64,000 nt of DNA from Lysobacter ciconiae. Its GTDB lineage: Bacteria > Pseudomonadota > Gammaproteobacteria > Xanthomonadales > Xanthomonadaceae. The stretch spans positions 2,339,001 through 2,403,000 of the forward strand of contig NZ_CP063656.1 of the NCBI RefSeq assembly GCF_015209725.1, written 5' to 3'. Shown here one piece after another: positions 27,148 to 36,273 of the stretch. Numbering within the stretch: the stretch's first letter is position 1; every line of letters begins with the position of its first letter. The position numbers were made by a program, and so were the translations under genes. The notes beneath the pieces are model-generated. The model did no database searches. It was given only the letters and a program-made list of their open reading frames with translations, and was not told the DNA's origin.

Positions 27148-28131
27148 TTGACTCCGCTGCGGCTCGCGCTGGTCCCGGGAGAACCGGCCGGCGTCGGGCC
27201 GGAGCTCTGCGTGCGGCTGGTGCAGACCGCACGCTCCTATGGGATGACGGCTTTTGGCGATCCGCAGACCCTGCGGGCCGCCGCCGACGCCCTCAAGCTC
27301 CCGCTGCACCTGGTCGCGCCCGAGGATGATCAGGGCCGCGCCGGCGAGCTCGCCCTGCATCCCATTCCCAATGCGGTCGACGTGGCATTCGGCCAGCCAG
27401 CGCCGGCCAATGCGCACGCGGTCATCGATGCCCTGCATACCGCTGCAGCCCACTGCCTGCGGGGCGATTGCCACGGTCTGGTAACTGGCCCGGTGCACAA
27501 GGCGGTGATCAACGACGGCGGGATTCCCTACACCGGCACCACCGAGCTGCTGGCCGAGCAGGCCCGATGCGGCGTGGTGATGATGCTGGCCAACCCGACG
27601 ATGCGCGTGGCGCTGGCCACCACCCATCTGCCCCTGCGCGAGGTCGCCGACGCGATCACGCCTGCGTCCTTGAGCGCCACCCTGCGCACCGTCCATGCCG
27701 CGCTGCGCACCGACTTCGGCATCGACCAGCCACGCATCGCCGTGCTCGGCCTGAATCCCCACGCCGGGGAGGCCGGACATCTGGGCCACGAGGAGATCGC
27801 CGTCATCGAGCCGGTGCTGGCGGTCCTGCGCGGCGAGGGCATGTCCCTGGAAGGGCCGCTGCCGGCCGACACCGCCTTCCTGCCTGGCCGTCTTAAGCGC
27901 TATGACGCCGTGCTGGCGATGTATCACGACCAGGGTTTGCCGGTGCTGAAGTTCAGCGGTTTCGAGCACGCGGTGAACATCACCCTGGGACTGCCCTACC
28001 CGCGCGTCGCCGTCGACCACGGCACCGCGCTCGATCTGGCGGGGAAAGGCACCGCCGATCCGTCCAGCCTGATCGCCGCCGCCGCCACCTGCGCTCGCAT
28101 GGCGCGCGCCCGCACCGCCATAATGCCCTGA
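27148..28131 (+). CDS. pdxA: 4-hydroxythreonine-4-phosphate dehydrogenase
   Basis: A 327-residue NAD-dependent enzyme of pyridoxal-phosphate synthesis. Signatures are VPGEPAGVGPEL near the N-terminus, LVTGPVHKAVIN, the metal-binding GLNPHAGE, and YHDQGLPVLKFSGF with HGTALDLAGKGTADP near the end. The start is TTG at 27148, immediately after the surA stop. No better codon lies nearby and the family N-terminus begins there, so it depends on coupling. It overlaps rsmA by one base (TGATG). Confidence 0.96.
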   Translation: MTPLRLALVPGEPAGVGPELCVRLVQTARSYGMTAFGDPQTLRAAADALKLPLHLVAPEDDQGRAGELALHPIPNAVDVAFGQPAPANAHAVIDALHTAAAHCLRGDCHGLVTGPVHKAVINDGGIPYTGTTELLAEQARCGVVMMLANPTMRVALATTHLPLREVADAITPASLSATLRTVHAALRTDFGIDQPRIAVLGLNPHAGEAGHLGHEEIAVIEPVLAVLRGEGMSLEGPLPADTAFLPGRLKRYDAVLAMYHDQGLPVLKFSGFEHAVNITLGLPYPRVAVDHGTALDLAGKGTADPSSLIAAAATCARMARARTAIMP

Positions 28132-28988
28132 TGAGTTCACCCAAAAGCCCGGCCCGCCCGTTCGGCTCGGCCTTCTCCAGTCCGGCCAAGAAGCACCTGG
28201 GCCAGAACTTCCTCCACGACCGCTCGGTCATCGACAAGATCGTGCAGGCGGTGAATCCCCAGCCCGGCGACCGGCTGGTCGAGATCGGTCCGGGCCAGGG
28301 TGCGTTGACCTTCCCGCTGCTGGACCGCCACGGCCGCTTGACCGTGATCGAGTTCGATCGCGACCTGGTCGGGCCACTGACGGAGATGGCCGAACAGCAC
28401 GGCCATCTGGAGGTCATCCATCGCGACGTGCTGCAGGTCGACTTCACCGCGCTGGCTGCCGAGGCCGGACCGTCCGGCGACGAGCCGGCCGACGACCGCA
28501 GCGGACGCATCCGGCTGGTCGGCAACCTGCCCTACAACCTGTCCTCGCCGATCCTCTTCCACGCCCTCGACCACGCCGCTGCCATCACCGACATGGTGTT
28601 CATGCTGCAAAAGGAAGTGGTCGACCGCATGGCGGCCGGGCCCGGCAGCAAGGTCTACGGACGACTGAGCGTGATGCTGCAGGCCTACTGCACGGTCAGC
28701 GCGCTGTTTATCGTCCCCCCGGGTGCGTTTCATCCGGTGCCCAAGGTCGACTCCGCGGTCGTGCGCCTGGTGCCGCGACCGGCGAGCGGAATCGGCGTGC
28801 GTGACCGGACGGTGTTCGCCAAGGTCGTGCGCGATGCTTTCGGCCAACGGCGCAAGACCCTGCGCAACGCCCTCTCGCGGATCTGCGACCCGGCGGCGAT
28901 GGAAGCAGCGGGCGTCTCCCCGCAGGCTCGCGCAGAGCAGATCCCGGTGGCCGATTTCGTCCGCCTTGCCAACTCCCTGGTGAACTGA
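28131..28988 (+). CDS. rsmA: 16S rRNA dimethyladenosine transferase
   Basis: A 285-residue KsgA-type methyltransferase that dimethylates A1518 and A1519 of 16S rRNA late in 30S assembly. The entry motif KKHLGQNFLHD, the SAM loop EIGPGQGALTFPLL and the catalytic VGNLPYNLSSPILF are all present, and FGQRRKTLRNAL marks the C-terminal domain. About 18 basic Ser/Pro-rich residues precede the conserved N-terminus. It is translationally coupled to pdxA. Confidence 0.97.
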   Translation: MSSPKSPARPFGSAFSSPAKKHLGQNFLHDRSVIDKIVQAVNPQPGDRLVEIGPGQGALTFPLLDRHGRLTVIEFDRDLVGPLTEMAEQHGHLEVIHRDVLQVDFTALAAEAGPSGDEPADDRSGRIRLVGNLPYNLSSPILFHALDHAAAITDMVFMLQKEVVDRMAAGPGSKVYGRLSVMLQAYCTVSALFIVPPGAFHPVPKVDSAVVRLVPRPASGIGVRDRTVFAKVVRDAFGQRRKTLRNALSRICDPAAMEAAGVSPQARAEQIPVADFVRLANSLVN

Positions 28989-29060
28989 TCAGGCCGCGCG
29001 GCGGCGTGAATCGGTCGCCGTCGCTCCCCTATGCCGCGGCCACCCTCTACACTGTCCTGC

Positions 29061-29444
29061 ATGAAACACCGACGCGGCCCCGCATTCACCATTGACGTCA
29101 TCACGCGCTACCTGGATGACCAGTCCGAGCCTGCGAACGGCCACTTCCTGTTCGCCTACACGATCCGCATCGGCAACGCCGGCGACGAGTCGGCGCAACT
29201 GGTCTCCCGTCGCTGGGTGATCACCGACGCCAACGGCAAGGTCGAGCGGGTCCAGGGCGACGGCGTGGTGGGCGAGCAGCCCTGGCTGCACCCTGGCGAG
29301 GGCTTTGAATACACCTCCGGCGCAATGCTGGACACCGACCTGGGCACCATGGAAGGCAGCTACACCATGGCCACGCGGGACGGCACCAGTTTTGAAGTGC
29401 CGATCCCCGCATTCACCCTGACCGTCCCGCGAACCCTGCACTGA
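29061..29444 (+). CDS. apaG: ApaG/CorD family protein
   Basis: A 127-residue protein with the fibronectin-III-like ApaG fold. Recognisable segments are FLFAYTIRIGNAGDESAQLVSRRWVITDANG and the GVVGEQPWLHPGEGFEYTSG loop with its glycines. ApaG domains bind pyrophosphate-containing ligands and the gene travels with apaH; its precise role is unsettled. ATG 29061 is chosen; a frame from 29031 adds ten residues without family character. Confidence 0.95.
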   Translation: MKHRRGPAFTIDVITRYLDDQSEPANGHFLFAYTIRIGNAGDESAQLVSRRWVITDANGKVERVQGDGVVGEQPWLHPGEGFEYTSGAMLDTDLGTMEGSYTMATRDGTSFEVPIPAFTLTVPRTLH

Positions 29445-29457
29445 TGGCGGCTCTGGC

Positions 29458-30339
29458 ATGAGCGTCTGGGCGATTGGGGATCTGCAGGGTTGTTACGACG
29501 AATTGCAGCGGCTTCTGGAGCGCATCCGCTTCGACCCGGCCAGTGATCGGCTGTGGTTCTGCGGCGACCTGGTCAACCGCGGCGGGCAATCGCTGGAAAC
29601 GCTGCGTCTGGTGCATTCGCTGCGCGGGCAATCGAGCGTCGTGCTGGGCAACCACGACCTGTCACTGCTGGCCATCGGCGAACGCCGCGAAGAGGACCAG
29701 CGCAAGGTCAATGCCGACCTGCAGAGGGTGGTGTTCGCGCCCGACCGCGACGAGCTGCTGACGTGGTTGCGGATGCAGGAGATGGTGCACGTCGACCGCG
29801 AGCTGGGCTGGATGATGATCCATGCCGGACTCGCGCCCAAATGGACCACGCAACTGGCGGAAAAGCACGGCCGCGAGGTCGAGGCGGCGCTGCGCGGCGA
29901 CCAGTACCGGCAGCTGCTCCGGCACATGTACGGCGACGGGCCGGCGTGGAATCCCAGGTTGACCGGGATGGACCGCCATCGCGCGATCATCAACCTGCTC
30001 ACACGCATGCGCTACTGCTCCCCCAAGGGCCGTATCGCCTACGAGGAGAAGGGCGTCCCCGGCACCCAGCCGCCGGGCCTGTACCCGTGGTATGAGGTTC
30101 CGGGCCGCGCGGAGCGCGACCTGAAGATCGTCTGCGGCCACTGGTCGGCGCTGGACCTTTTCATCGGCCACGGCGTCCACGCGATCGATACGGGCGCGGT
30201 CTGGGGCGGCAAACTCACCGCCCTGCAGCTGGACACCGACGAGTTGCGGGTCGTGCAGGTGGCCGGGCGCGACAAGCCCGCGCCGCCGCCGCGGCCCCGT
30301 CACCGCTCACGGCAACGGCGGCAGCCGCAGGCGTCATGA
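29458..30339 (+). CDS. apaH: Symmetrical bis(5'-nucleosyl)-tetraphosphatase
   Basis: A 293-residue metallophosphatase that splits Ap4A into two ADP and removes Np4 caps from RNA. Metal-binding motifs are AIGDLQGCYDEL, WFCGDLVNRGGQSLETL, VLGNHDLSLLAI and MIHAGLAP. The catalytic core is complete by about residue 270. The last 20 or so residues are unusually basic and proline-rich (KPAPPPRPRHRSRQRRQP), beyond the usual end of the family. It starts 13 bases after apaG and converges on folA. Confidence 0.96.
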   Translation: MSVWAIGDLQGCYDELQRLLERIRFDPASDRLWFCGDLVNRGGQSLETLRLVHSLRGQSSVVLGNHDLSLLAIGERREEDQRKVNADLQRVVFAPDRDELLTWLRMQEMVHVDRELGWMMIHAGLAPKWTTQLAEKHGREVEAALRGDQYRQLLRHMYGDGPAWNPRLTGMDRHRAIINLLTRMRYCSPKGRIAYEEKGVPGTQPPGLYPWYEVPGRAERDLKIVCGHWSALDLFIGHGVHAIDTGAVWGGKLTALQLDTDELRVVQVAGRDKPAPPPRPRHRSRQRRQPQAS

Positions 30340-30389
30340 GCGGCTGCTGGTGGCTGCGCCCGGCCGCGGCCGAGTCGGAAGCAAGCGGA

Positions 30390-30893
30390 TCAGGGCGCGC
30401 GCGCGTACTCGACGAACTCGAACGCGAACCGGTGACGTTCATCGGCCGGGTGTGGCTCTCGTGAAATGACGGTCCAGTTGTTCGCGTCGAAGGGCGGAAA
30501 GAACGTGTCTGCACCCTGCACAGCCGTGTCGACGTGGGTCAGCTGCAGCTGCGTCGCGATCGGCAGGCACAGCGCGTAGATCTCACCGCCGCCGATGACG
30601 CACAGCGCATCGGTTCCCCCGCTTCGCGCGGCGGTGATTGCCTCCTCCACGCTGCCCACGGCCTCCATGCCCGGAAACGGGGCGCGACCGCTGCGGGTCA
30701 GCACCAGGTTGCGTCGCCCGGGCAGCGCCCTGCCCAGCGACTCGGCGGTCTTGCGCCCCATCAGCAGGGTCTTGCCCAGGGTCAACGCCTTGAAGCGTTT
30801 CAGATCGTCCGGCAGCCGCCAGGGCAGGTCGTTGTCGCACCCGATGGCGCCGTTGCGATCCAGCGCAGCGACCAGCACCACCGGCGGCCTCAC
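30390..30893 (-). CDS. folA: Dihydrofolate reductase
   Basis: A 167-residue DHFR. VLVAALDRNGAIGCDNDLPW contains the substrate-binding loop, LPDDLKRFKALTLGKTLLMGRKT the cofactor-binding part, and CVIGGGEIYAL the NADPH diphosphate loop. The catalytic acid is the Asp of LPDD. It starts at GTG 30893 with a GTGA overlap to the thyA stop, so thymidylate synthase and the enzyme regenerating its cofactor are coupled. Confidence 0.97.
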   Translation of the reverse strand: MRPPVVLVAALDRNGAIGCDNDLPWRLPDDLKRFKALTLGKTLLMGRKTAESLGRALPGRRNLVLTRSGRAPFPGMEAVGSVEEAITAARSGGTDALCVIGGGEIYALCLPIATQLQLTHVDTAVQGADTFFPPFDANNWTVISREPHPADERHRFAFEFVEYARAP

Positions 30894-31684
30894 ACCGCCA
30901 CCGGCGCCTTGATGGCGGGCAGCGGATCGTAGTCCTCGATGCTGATGTCATCGATGCTGAAGTCGAATATGCCGGTGACCTTCGGGTTGAGGCCCAGCCG
31001 CGGCAGTGCGCGCGGCTCCCGCGACAGCTGTTCGCGCGCCTGCTCGAAGTGGTTCGAGTACAGGTGCGCATCGCCCAGGGTGTAGACGAAGTCGCCGACC
31101 TCCAGCCCGCACACCTGCGCCACCATGTGGGTCAGCAGCGCGTAGCTGGCGATGTTGAAGGGCACGCCCAGGAAGATGTCGCCGCTGCGCTGGTAGAGCT
31201 GGCAGCTGAGCCTGCCGTTGACCACGTAGAACTGGAACAGCGTGTGGCACGGCATCAACGCCATCTGTGGCAGCTCGGCGACATTCCACGCCGACACGAT
31301 CAGCCGCCGCGAGTCCGGATTGCGCCGGATCTCATCGACCACCCATTGGATCTGGTCGACCTCGATCCCTTCCGCTCCCGCCCAGCGCCGCCACTGCTTG
31401 CCGTACACCGGGCCCAGCTCGCCAGCCTCATCGGCCCATTCGTCCCAGATGCGCACCCGGTTCTCGCGCAGGTAGCCGATATTGGTATCGCCCTGCAGGA
31501 ACCACAGAAGCTCATGGATGATCGAGCGCAGGTGCAGTTTCTTGGTCGTGACCAGCGGAAACCCCGCGGCGAGATCGAAGCGCATCTGCCAGCCGAACAC
31601 GCTGCGGGTGCCGGTGCCCGTGCGATCGGATTTTTCATCGCCGTGCTCGAGCACGTGGCGCATCAGATCCAGGTACTGGCGCAT
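30890..31684 (-). CDS. thyA: Thymidylate synthase
   Basis: A 264-residue ThyA that methylates dUMP to dTMP using methylene-tetrahydrofolate. The catalytic cysteine is Cys146 in LMPCHTLFQF, the same number as in E. coli. The phosphate-binding RTGTGTRSVFG, the LWFLQGDTNI segment and QRSGDIFLGVPFNIASYALL are intact. It lies one base after the lgt stop, continuing the lgt-thyA-folA operon. Confidence 0.98.
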   Translation of the reverse strand: MRQYLDLMRHVLEHGDEKSDRTGTGTRSVFGWQMRFDLAAGFPLVTTKKLHLRSIIHELLWFLQGDTNIGYLRENRVRIWDEWADEAGELGPVYGKQWRRWAGAEGIEVDQIQWVVDEIRRNPDSRRLIVSAWNVAELPQMALMPCHTLFQFYVVNGRLSCQLYQRSGDIFLGVPFNIASYALLTHMVAQVCGLEVGDFVYTLGDAHLYSNHFEQAREQLSREPRALPRLGLNPKVTGIFDFSIDDISIEDYDPLPAIKAPVAV

Positions 31685-31685
31685 C

Positions 31686-32555
31686 TCAGGCTCCCGAGGC
31701 GGCCGGCTGGACCGTGGGCGAACGCCGCGACAGCCACAGGCCGAACAGGCCCAGCACGATCAGCGGCAGGCTGAGGACCTGACCCATCGTCAGCCAGCCA
31801 AACGCCAGGTAGCCCAGTTGCACATCCGGCACGCGCACGAACTCGACCAGGAAGCGGAAGCTGCCGTACAGCAGCAGGAACAGCCCCAACACCGCATAGC
31901 GCGGCCGCGGCTTGCGCGAGAACCACCACACCACGCAAAACGTCACCAGACCCTCCAGGAACGCCTGATAGAGTTGGGACGGATGCCGGGCGAAGCGGTC
32001 CAGCGCCCCGCTGGCGAACTGCGCCTGCAGTTGCTCCGCGCTCCAGCCGGCGAATTCCGGCGCGCGCGGAAACACGACGCCCCAGTCGGCGCCGGTGGGT
32101 TTGCCCCACAACTCGCCACCGATGTAGTTGCCCAGCCGGCCCAGACCCAGGCCGGCCGGCACCAGCGGCACGACAAAGTCGGCCACATCGAAGAAATGCT
32201 GGTGCTGCTTGCGCGACCACCACAGACCGGCGGCGGCGACGCCGAGCAGGCCACCGTGGAAACTCATGCCACCCTCCCATATCCGCAGCAGCATCAGCGG
32301 ATCCTTCACCAGGTCGGCAAACCCGTAGAACAGCACGTAGCCGATGCGGCCACCGAGGACGACGCCCAGCATCCCGTAGAACAGCAGGTCACCGAACGCC
32401 TGCTCGGTGACGCCAGGCAGCCGCCCGGCGCGGATCCGCCGCACGCCCAGCCACCAGGCGATGCCGAAACCCAGCAGGTACATCACGCCGTACCAGTGGA
32501 TGTCCAGCGGGCCCAGGCTGAGGGCGATCGGGTCGATTTGATGCAGGATGATCAT
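31686..32555 (-). CDS. lgt: Phosphatidylglycerol-prolipoprotein diacylglyceryl transferase
   Basis: A 289-residue inner-membrane enzyme with seven hydrophobic segments that attaches diacylglycerol to the lipobox cysteine of prolipoproteins. Conserved landmarks are WEGGMSFHGGLLG, GRLGNYIGGELWGKPT with its essential arginine, RHPSQLYQAFLEGL and the C-terminal FRFLVEFVRVPD. It begins at ATG 32555 and reads into thyA. Lipoprotein substrates in this window include the LemA homologue and the lipoprotein next to mrcB. Confidence 0.97.
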   Translation of the reverse strand: MIILHQIDPIALSLGPLDIHWYGVMYLLGFGIAWWLGVRRIRAGRLPGVTEQAFGDLLFYGMLGVVLGGRIGYVLFYGFADLVKDPLMLLRIWEGGMSFHGGLLGVAAAGLWWSRKQHQHFFDVADFVVPLVPAGLGLGRLGNYIGGELWGKPTGADWGVVFPRAPEFAGWSAEQLQAQFASGALDRFARHPSQLYQAFLEGLVTFCVVWWFSRKPRPRYAVLGLFLLLYGSFRFLVEFVRVPDVQLGYLAFGWLTMGQVLSLPLIVLGLFGLWLSRRSPTVQPAASGA

Positions 32556-32619
32556 TGAGTCGCTGGTATCCGCTGGAAGTGGGCTGTCGCCCGTCTATTG
32601 TCGCCGCTGACGGCGCGAT

Positions 32620-33108
32620 TTACAGGCGATGGGGCTGATTGGACAGCTGGTTGTCGTCCGCTTGCCCCGGAATGGCCGGGAAGGCGCCCGCCATCAAGGT
32701 CGAAAGCGCATCCACGCCGCCGAGGATCGCGGCCTCCGCGTCGCCGGCCTGCAGGTGCTGCTCGATCAAGCCGCAGGCCTGGCGCCACTGGGCCGGTTCA
32801 ACCCGGCCGTCAAAGCCGCGATCGGCGACCACTTCGATCCGGTGCTCCGCCAGCAGCAGGTAGAGGAGCACGCCGTTGTTGTCCCTTGTGTCCCACACGC
32901 CCAACTGCCCGAACAGCTCGCGCGCCCGGTCGCGGGCACTCACGCCGGCCAGTACCGCCCGCAGTTTCAGCGCCGGCTCCACCGCAAAGCACAGCTCGCC
33001 GCTATGCCGCTGCTCGCCAGCCGCGATTGCCGCGGCGATGCGCGCCATGACGGGGTCGGGAAACCAGCGCCGGCTCGAAGGTGGGAAGAGGTGCCGGAAC
33101 CAGCGCAT
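32620..33108 (-). CDS. TPM-domain protein (small, no signal peptide)
   Basis: A 162-residue protein of the TPM (TLP18.3/Psb32/MOLO-1) superfamily. After a basic N-terminus it has the core ARELFGQLGVWDTRDNNGVL followed by LYLLLAEHRIEVVADRGFDG, typical of this fold. It lacks the signal peptide and Gly-rich tail of its neighbour. ATG 33108 with AGGGG seven bases upstream is preferred over GTG 33114. It is the third gene of a lemA - TPM - TPM set seen in many proteobacteria; the molecular role is unknown. Confidence 0.85.
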   Translation of the reverse strand: MRWFRHLFPPSSRRWFPDPVMARIAAAIAAGEQRHSGELCFAVEPALKLRAVLAGVSARDRARELFGQLGVWDTRDNNGVLLYLLLAEHRIEVVADRGFDGRVEPAQWRQACGLIEQHLQAGDAEAAILGGVDALSTLMAGAFPAIPGQADDNQLSNQPHRL

Positions 33109-33139
33109 CAGCACGCCCCTGTGGTTGGGATCGAGTTCA

Positions 33140-34144
33140 TCACCAGCTGCCCGAGGCGCCGCCGCCTCCGCTCATGCCGCCGCCGCCGCTCCATCCACCA
33201 CCTCCGCCGCCACCCATGCCGCCGCCCCATCCACCACTACCGCCACCCCAGCCGCCGCCCAATCCACCAAAGCCACCGCGTCGGGCGAAGCCGCCACCGC
33301 CGGAACCGGCGAGCGCGAGCACCAGTCCCATCACGGCGCCGATGCCGCCGATTACCAGCAAGGAGGACAGCAGCCATGCAACCCCGCCTGCCGCGGCCGC
33401 TCCGGCCATGCCGCGGATCGGCTTGGGTGTGCGGCCGAACATGCCCGCCACGACGCGGGCAACGATGAAGGCGGCCATCAGGGCAAACAACGAGTTCCCG
33501 CCGCCCGCGTCGGGGCGGTTGTCGGCCATCGGCGCCGGCAGCGGTTCACCCTCGATCAGGCGGGTCAGCGCGGCGGTCGCCTCGACGATTCCGCCGGCAT
33601 AGTCGTCGCGCCGAAAATGCGGTACCAGATACTCCTGGATCACCCGGCTGGCCGTCGCGTCCGGGATCGCACCTTCCAGGCCGTAGCCCACCTCGATGCG
33701 CGCCCGCCGATCGGCCTTGGCCACGATCAGCAGCACGCCATCGTCGACCTTGCCGCGGCCCAGCTTCCATTCGTCGTAGACGCGGGTGGCGTACTGGGCA
33801 ATGTCTTCCGGCGACGTGGTGGGCACGACCAGCACCTGCAGCTGGCTGCCCTTGCGATCGCGCAGCGCGACCGCCTGGTCTTCGAGCTGCCGGCGTGTCG
33901 ACGCGTCGATGGTGCCGGTGGTGTCGACCACGGGCGAGTCCAGCACCGGCACCGGCGCCAGCGACTGTGCATGCAGTACGCCGGCCGCGAGGAACAGCGC
34001 CAGCAACCAGACCCGGCATGCCAGCGAACGGAACTTCCGCTGCCCCGACGCGCGGATCCGGCGCAGCCCGGCGGGCGCCTGCGACTGCGCGGCATCCGCA
34101 ATGCCAGTGTCGGTACGACGATTCGCTGGCTCACCCAGGTTCAT
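33140..34144 (-). CDS. YgcG-type TPM-domain membrane protein
   Basis: A 334-residue envelope protein with an N-terminal membrane/signal segment (about residues 44-60, VWLLALFLAAGVLHA). A periplasmic TPM domain follows (VVDTTGTIDASTRRQLEDQA, then VDDGVLLIVAKADRRARIEVG). Next come one or two membrane segments near 245-285 and a glycine-rich tail ending GGGGASGSW, a terminal signature of YgcG proteins. The first 40 residues before the hydrophobic segment are poorly conserved in character, so the real start may be internal. It sits between lemA and the small TPM gene. Confidence 0.88.
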   Translation of the reverse strand: MNLGEPANRRTDTGIADAAQSQAPAGLRRIRASGQRKFRSLACRVWLLALFLAAGVLHAQSLAPVPVLDSPVVDTTGTIDASTRRQLEDQAVALRDRKGSQLQVLVVPTTSPEDIAQYATRVYDEWKLGRGKVDDGVLLIVAKADRRARIEVGYGLEGAIPDATASRVIQEYLVPHFRRDDYAGGIVEATAALTRLIEGEPLPAPMADNRPDAGGGNSLFALMAAFIVARVVAGMFGRTPKPIRGMAGAAAAGGVAWLLSSLLVIGGIGAVMGLVLALAGSGGGGFARRGGFGGLGGGWGGGSGGWGGGMGGGGGGGWSGGGGMSGGGGASGSW

Positions 34145-34186
34145 GTCAACAGCGCTGAAGGGGAGATGTGCGCAATGCAGGCCGAA

Positions 34187-34789
34187 TCAGCCATTGGCGG
34201 GCGCGGGCGCCGGCGCGGGCTGGCCGAAGTCGACCTCCGGCGGACGCTGGATTTCCTGCACGTTGTCGACGGTGAAATTGGGCTTGGGCTTGTAGCCGAA
34301 CACCTTGGCGGTCAGGTTGGTCGGGAACTGGCGGATATAGGTGTTGAAGTCCTGCACCGTCTGGATGTAGCGCTGGCGCTCGACGGTGATCCGGTTCTCG
34401 GTGCCCTCCAGCTGCGCCTGCAGCTGCAGGAAGCTCTGGTCCGCCTTCAGGTCCGGGTAGTTCTCGCTGACCATCAGCAGCCGGCCGATCGCGCTTTGCA
34501 ACTGGCCCTGGGCCTGCTGGAACTGCTCCAGCGAGGCCGGATCCTCCGCATCGACCTTGATACTGCCGACCCGCGCGCGCGCCTCGGTGACCTGGGTCAG
34601 TACCTGCTGCTCGTGGCTCGCGTAGCCCTTGACCGTCGCGACCAGGTTCGGCACAAGGTCGGCCCGGCGCTGGTAGACGTTGAGGACCTGCGACCAGGCC
34701 GCATCCACCGCCTCGTCCTTCTGCTGGATGGTGTTGTAACCGCAACCGCTGAGCAAGGTCGCCAGCACGAGCAGAAGCACGATGCGCAT
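34187..34789 (-). CDS. LemA family lipoprotein
   Basis: A 200-residue LemA protein. The N-terminus is a lipoprotein signal with lipobox LLSGC (Cys16), so it is anchored to a membrane from the periplasmic side. The remainder is the LemA four-helix coiled-coil, with AAWSQVLNVYQRRADLVPNL as the family signature and a Pro/Ala tail. LemA with TPM proteins forms a conserved envelope cluster of unknown biochemical function. It is first in the three-gene set reading to 32620. Confidence 0.92.
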   Translation of the reverse strand: MRIVLLLVLATLLSGCGYNTIQQKDEAVDAAWSQVLNVYQRRADLVPNLVATVKGYASHEQQVLTQVTEARARVGSIKVDAEDPASLEQFQQAQGQLQSAIGRLLMVSENYPDLKADQSFLQLQAQLEGTENRITVERQRYIQTVQDFNTYIRQFPTNLTAKVFGYKPKPNFTVDNVQEIQRPPEVDFGQPAPAPAPANG

Positions 34790-34891
34790 GGAAGTTCTCC
34801 GTTCAGGTCAATGGCTCATTCCACCACCGGGCCACGGTTGGGGCAATGGGCGCGGTGTGAAGCGACCGGCGCCCTGCAATTACGCTGACCG

Positions 34892-35626
34892 CTACTCGCC
34901 AAGCTCGCGCAGGACGGCGCGCCGCTTGGCCCACAGGTTGAGCCCTTCCACCAGCGCCGAGAACCCCATCGAGCCGTAGATGTAGCCCTTGGGAATGTGG
35001 ATGCCGAGGCCGTCCAGCAGCAGGTAGGCACCGATCAGGACGATGAACGCCAGCGCCAGCATCTTCACCGTCGGGTTGCGATCAATGAAGCGGCCCAGCG
35101 GGGTGGCCGCGAACAGCATCACCACCACGGCCAGCAGGATCGCGGAGACCATGATCCAGGTGTGGTTGGCCATGCCCACGGCGGCGATCACCGAGTCCAG
35201 CGAAAACACGATATCGATCACCGCGATCTGCGCCAGGACCATGCCGAAGGTCGCCACCGGCTTGGCTGGCAGGCCATCGGAATCCTCGCCCCCCAGGATC
35301 GAGTCGCGGATCTCCATGGTGCCCTTCACCAGCAGGAAGATGCCGCCCACGATCAGGACCAGGTCGCGCACCGAGATGCCTTCGCCGAACAACTCGAACA
35401 ACGGTGTTTTCAGCCCCGCCAGCCAGGCCAACGCGAGCAGAAGCAAGATGCGGCTGATACACGCGACCGCGATTCCCAGCTTGCGCGCCTTCTCGCGGGT
35501 CTGCACCGGCAGGCGGCTCACGGCGATCGAAATGAACACCAGGTTGTCGATGCCAAGCACGATCTCGATCGCGCTCAGGGTCATCAGGGTGATCCAGACT
35601 TCCGGATCCATCAGCATTTCAATCAC
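34892..35626 (-). CDS. TerC family integral membrane protein
   Basis: A 244-residue protein with seven hydrophobic segments. The TerC signatures IEIVLGIDNLVFISIAVSRL and VIDIVFSLDSVIAAVGM both carry the conserved membrane Asp (GIDN, SLDS). Members export manganese or other metals, partly to supply secreted enzymes; the substrate here is not shown. It starts at GTG 35626 with AGGA seven bases upstream. I looked for a manganese (yybP-ykoY) riboswitch in the 107 bases upstream and did not see one. Confidence 0.9.
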   Translation of the reverse strand: MIEMLMDPEVWITLMTLSAIEIVLGIDNLVFISIAVSRLPVQTREKARKLGIAVACISRILLLLALAWLAGLKTPLFELFGEGISVRDLVLIVGGIFLLVKGTMEIRDSILGGEDSDGLPAKPVATFGMVLAQIAVIDIVFSLDSVIAAVGMANHTWIMVSAILLAVVVMLFAATPLGRFIDRNPTVKMLALAFIVLIGAYLLLDGLGIHIPKGYIYGSMGFSALVEGLNLWAKRRAVLRELGE

Positions 35627-35705
35627 GGGGATTTCCTAGGTTCGACGGGAAACGTGGCGCAAGGGTAATAACTGAGGGTGAGCGCCGCACTATCAACCCG
35701 CCGGC

Positions 35706-36098
35706 TCAGGACAACCCGGCCAGCAGCCGCGGCCCCAGGATCAGCGACCAGGTCATCAGCACGTTCATCATCAGCACGAACACCGCCGCCGATCCCATGT
35801 CCTTCGCCCGGCCGATCAACTCGTGGTACTGGTTGCCGAAGCGTTCGATCACCGCCTCGATGGCGGAGTTCAGCAACTCGGCGGCCAGGACCAGCAGCAT
35901 CGTACCGACCAGCAGGACCCTCTCAACCCCGGTGGCTCCAAGCCAGAGTGCGATCGGTGCCAGCAGCACGAACGCGCATACCTCGAGGCGGAAAGAGGAC
36001 TCGTGCAGCCAGGCCGCCTTCAGCCCCTGGATCGACCATTGGCCCGCCTTGAGCACGCCGCGCGGTCCGCGCGGCACATGGCCGTAGCCGTCAGCCAC
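35706..36098 (-). CDS. dgkA: Diacylglycerol kinase (prokaryotic DgkA)
   Basis: A 130-residue, three-helix membrane kinase that recycles diacylglycerol to phosphatidic acid. The active-site segment AELLNSAIEAVIERFG (equivalent to NTAIE) and IGRAKDMGSAAV are conserved. GTG 36098 is chosen because it gives the family length; a TTG at 36131 would add 11 unlikely residues. The 175 bases between this start and the end of the isoaspartyl peptidase gene hold no gene I can support. Confidence 0.93.
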   Translation of the reverse strand: MADGYGHVPRGPRGVLKAGQWSIQGLKAAWLHESSFRLEVCAFVLLAPIALWLGATGVERVLLVGTMLLVLAAELLNSAIEAVIERFGNQYHELIGRAKDMGSAAVFVLMMNVLMTWSLILGPRLLAGLS

Positions 36099-36273
36099 CT
36101 CAGCGCCCCACGTGGAGTGCAACGCGACCAATGGAAACGCACGGCCAGGGCATCAAACTCAAGCGCATCATCCGCACAGGGGCGCGGCAGTGCCGCAGCA
36201 AGCGCAGAAGTCTGCCACATCGCCCCATTCCGCGCCTGTCGCAAGGCTGCGTCTCTGCGCTGGCGACACGGCG

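Noticed and set aside
35627..35705. Possible manganese (yybP-ykoY) riboswitch before the TerC-family gene
   Set aside because: The available leader is short and I could not find the conserved loop sequences or a convincing three-way junction.
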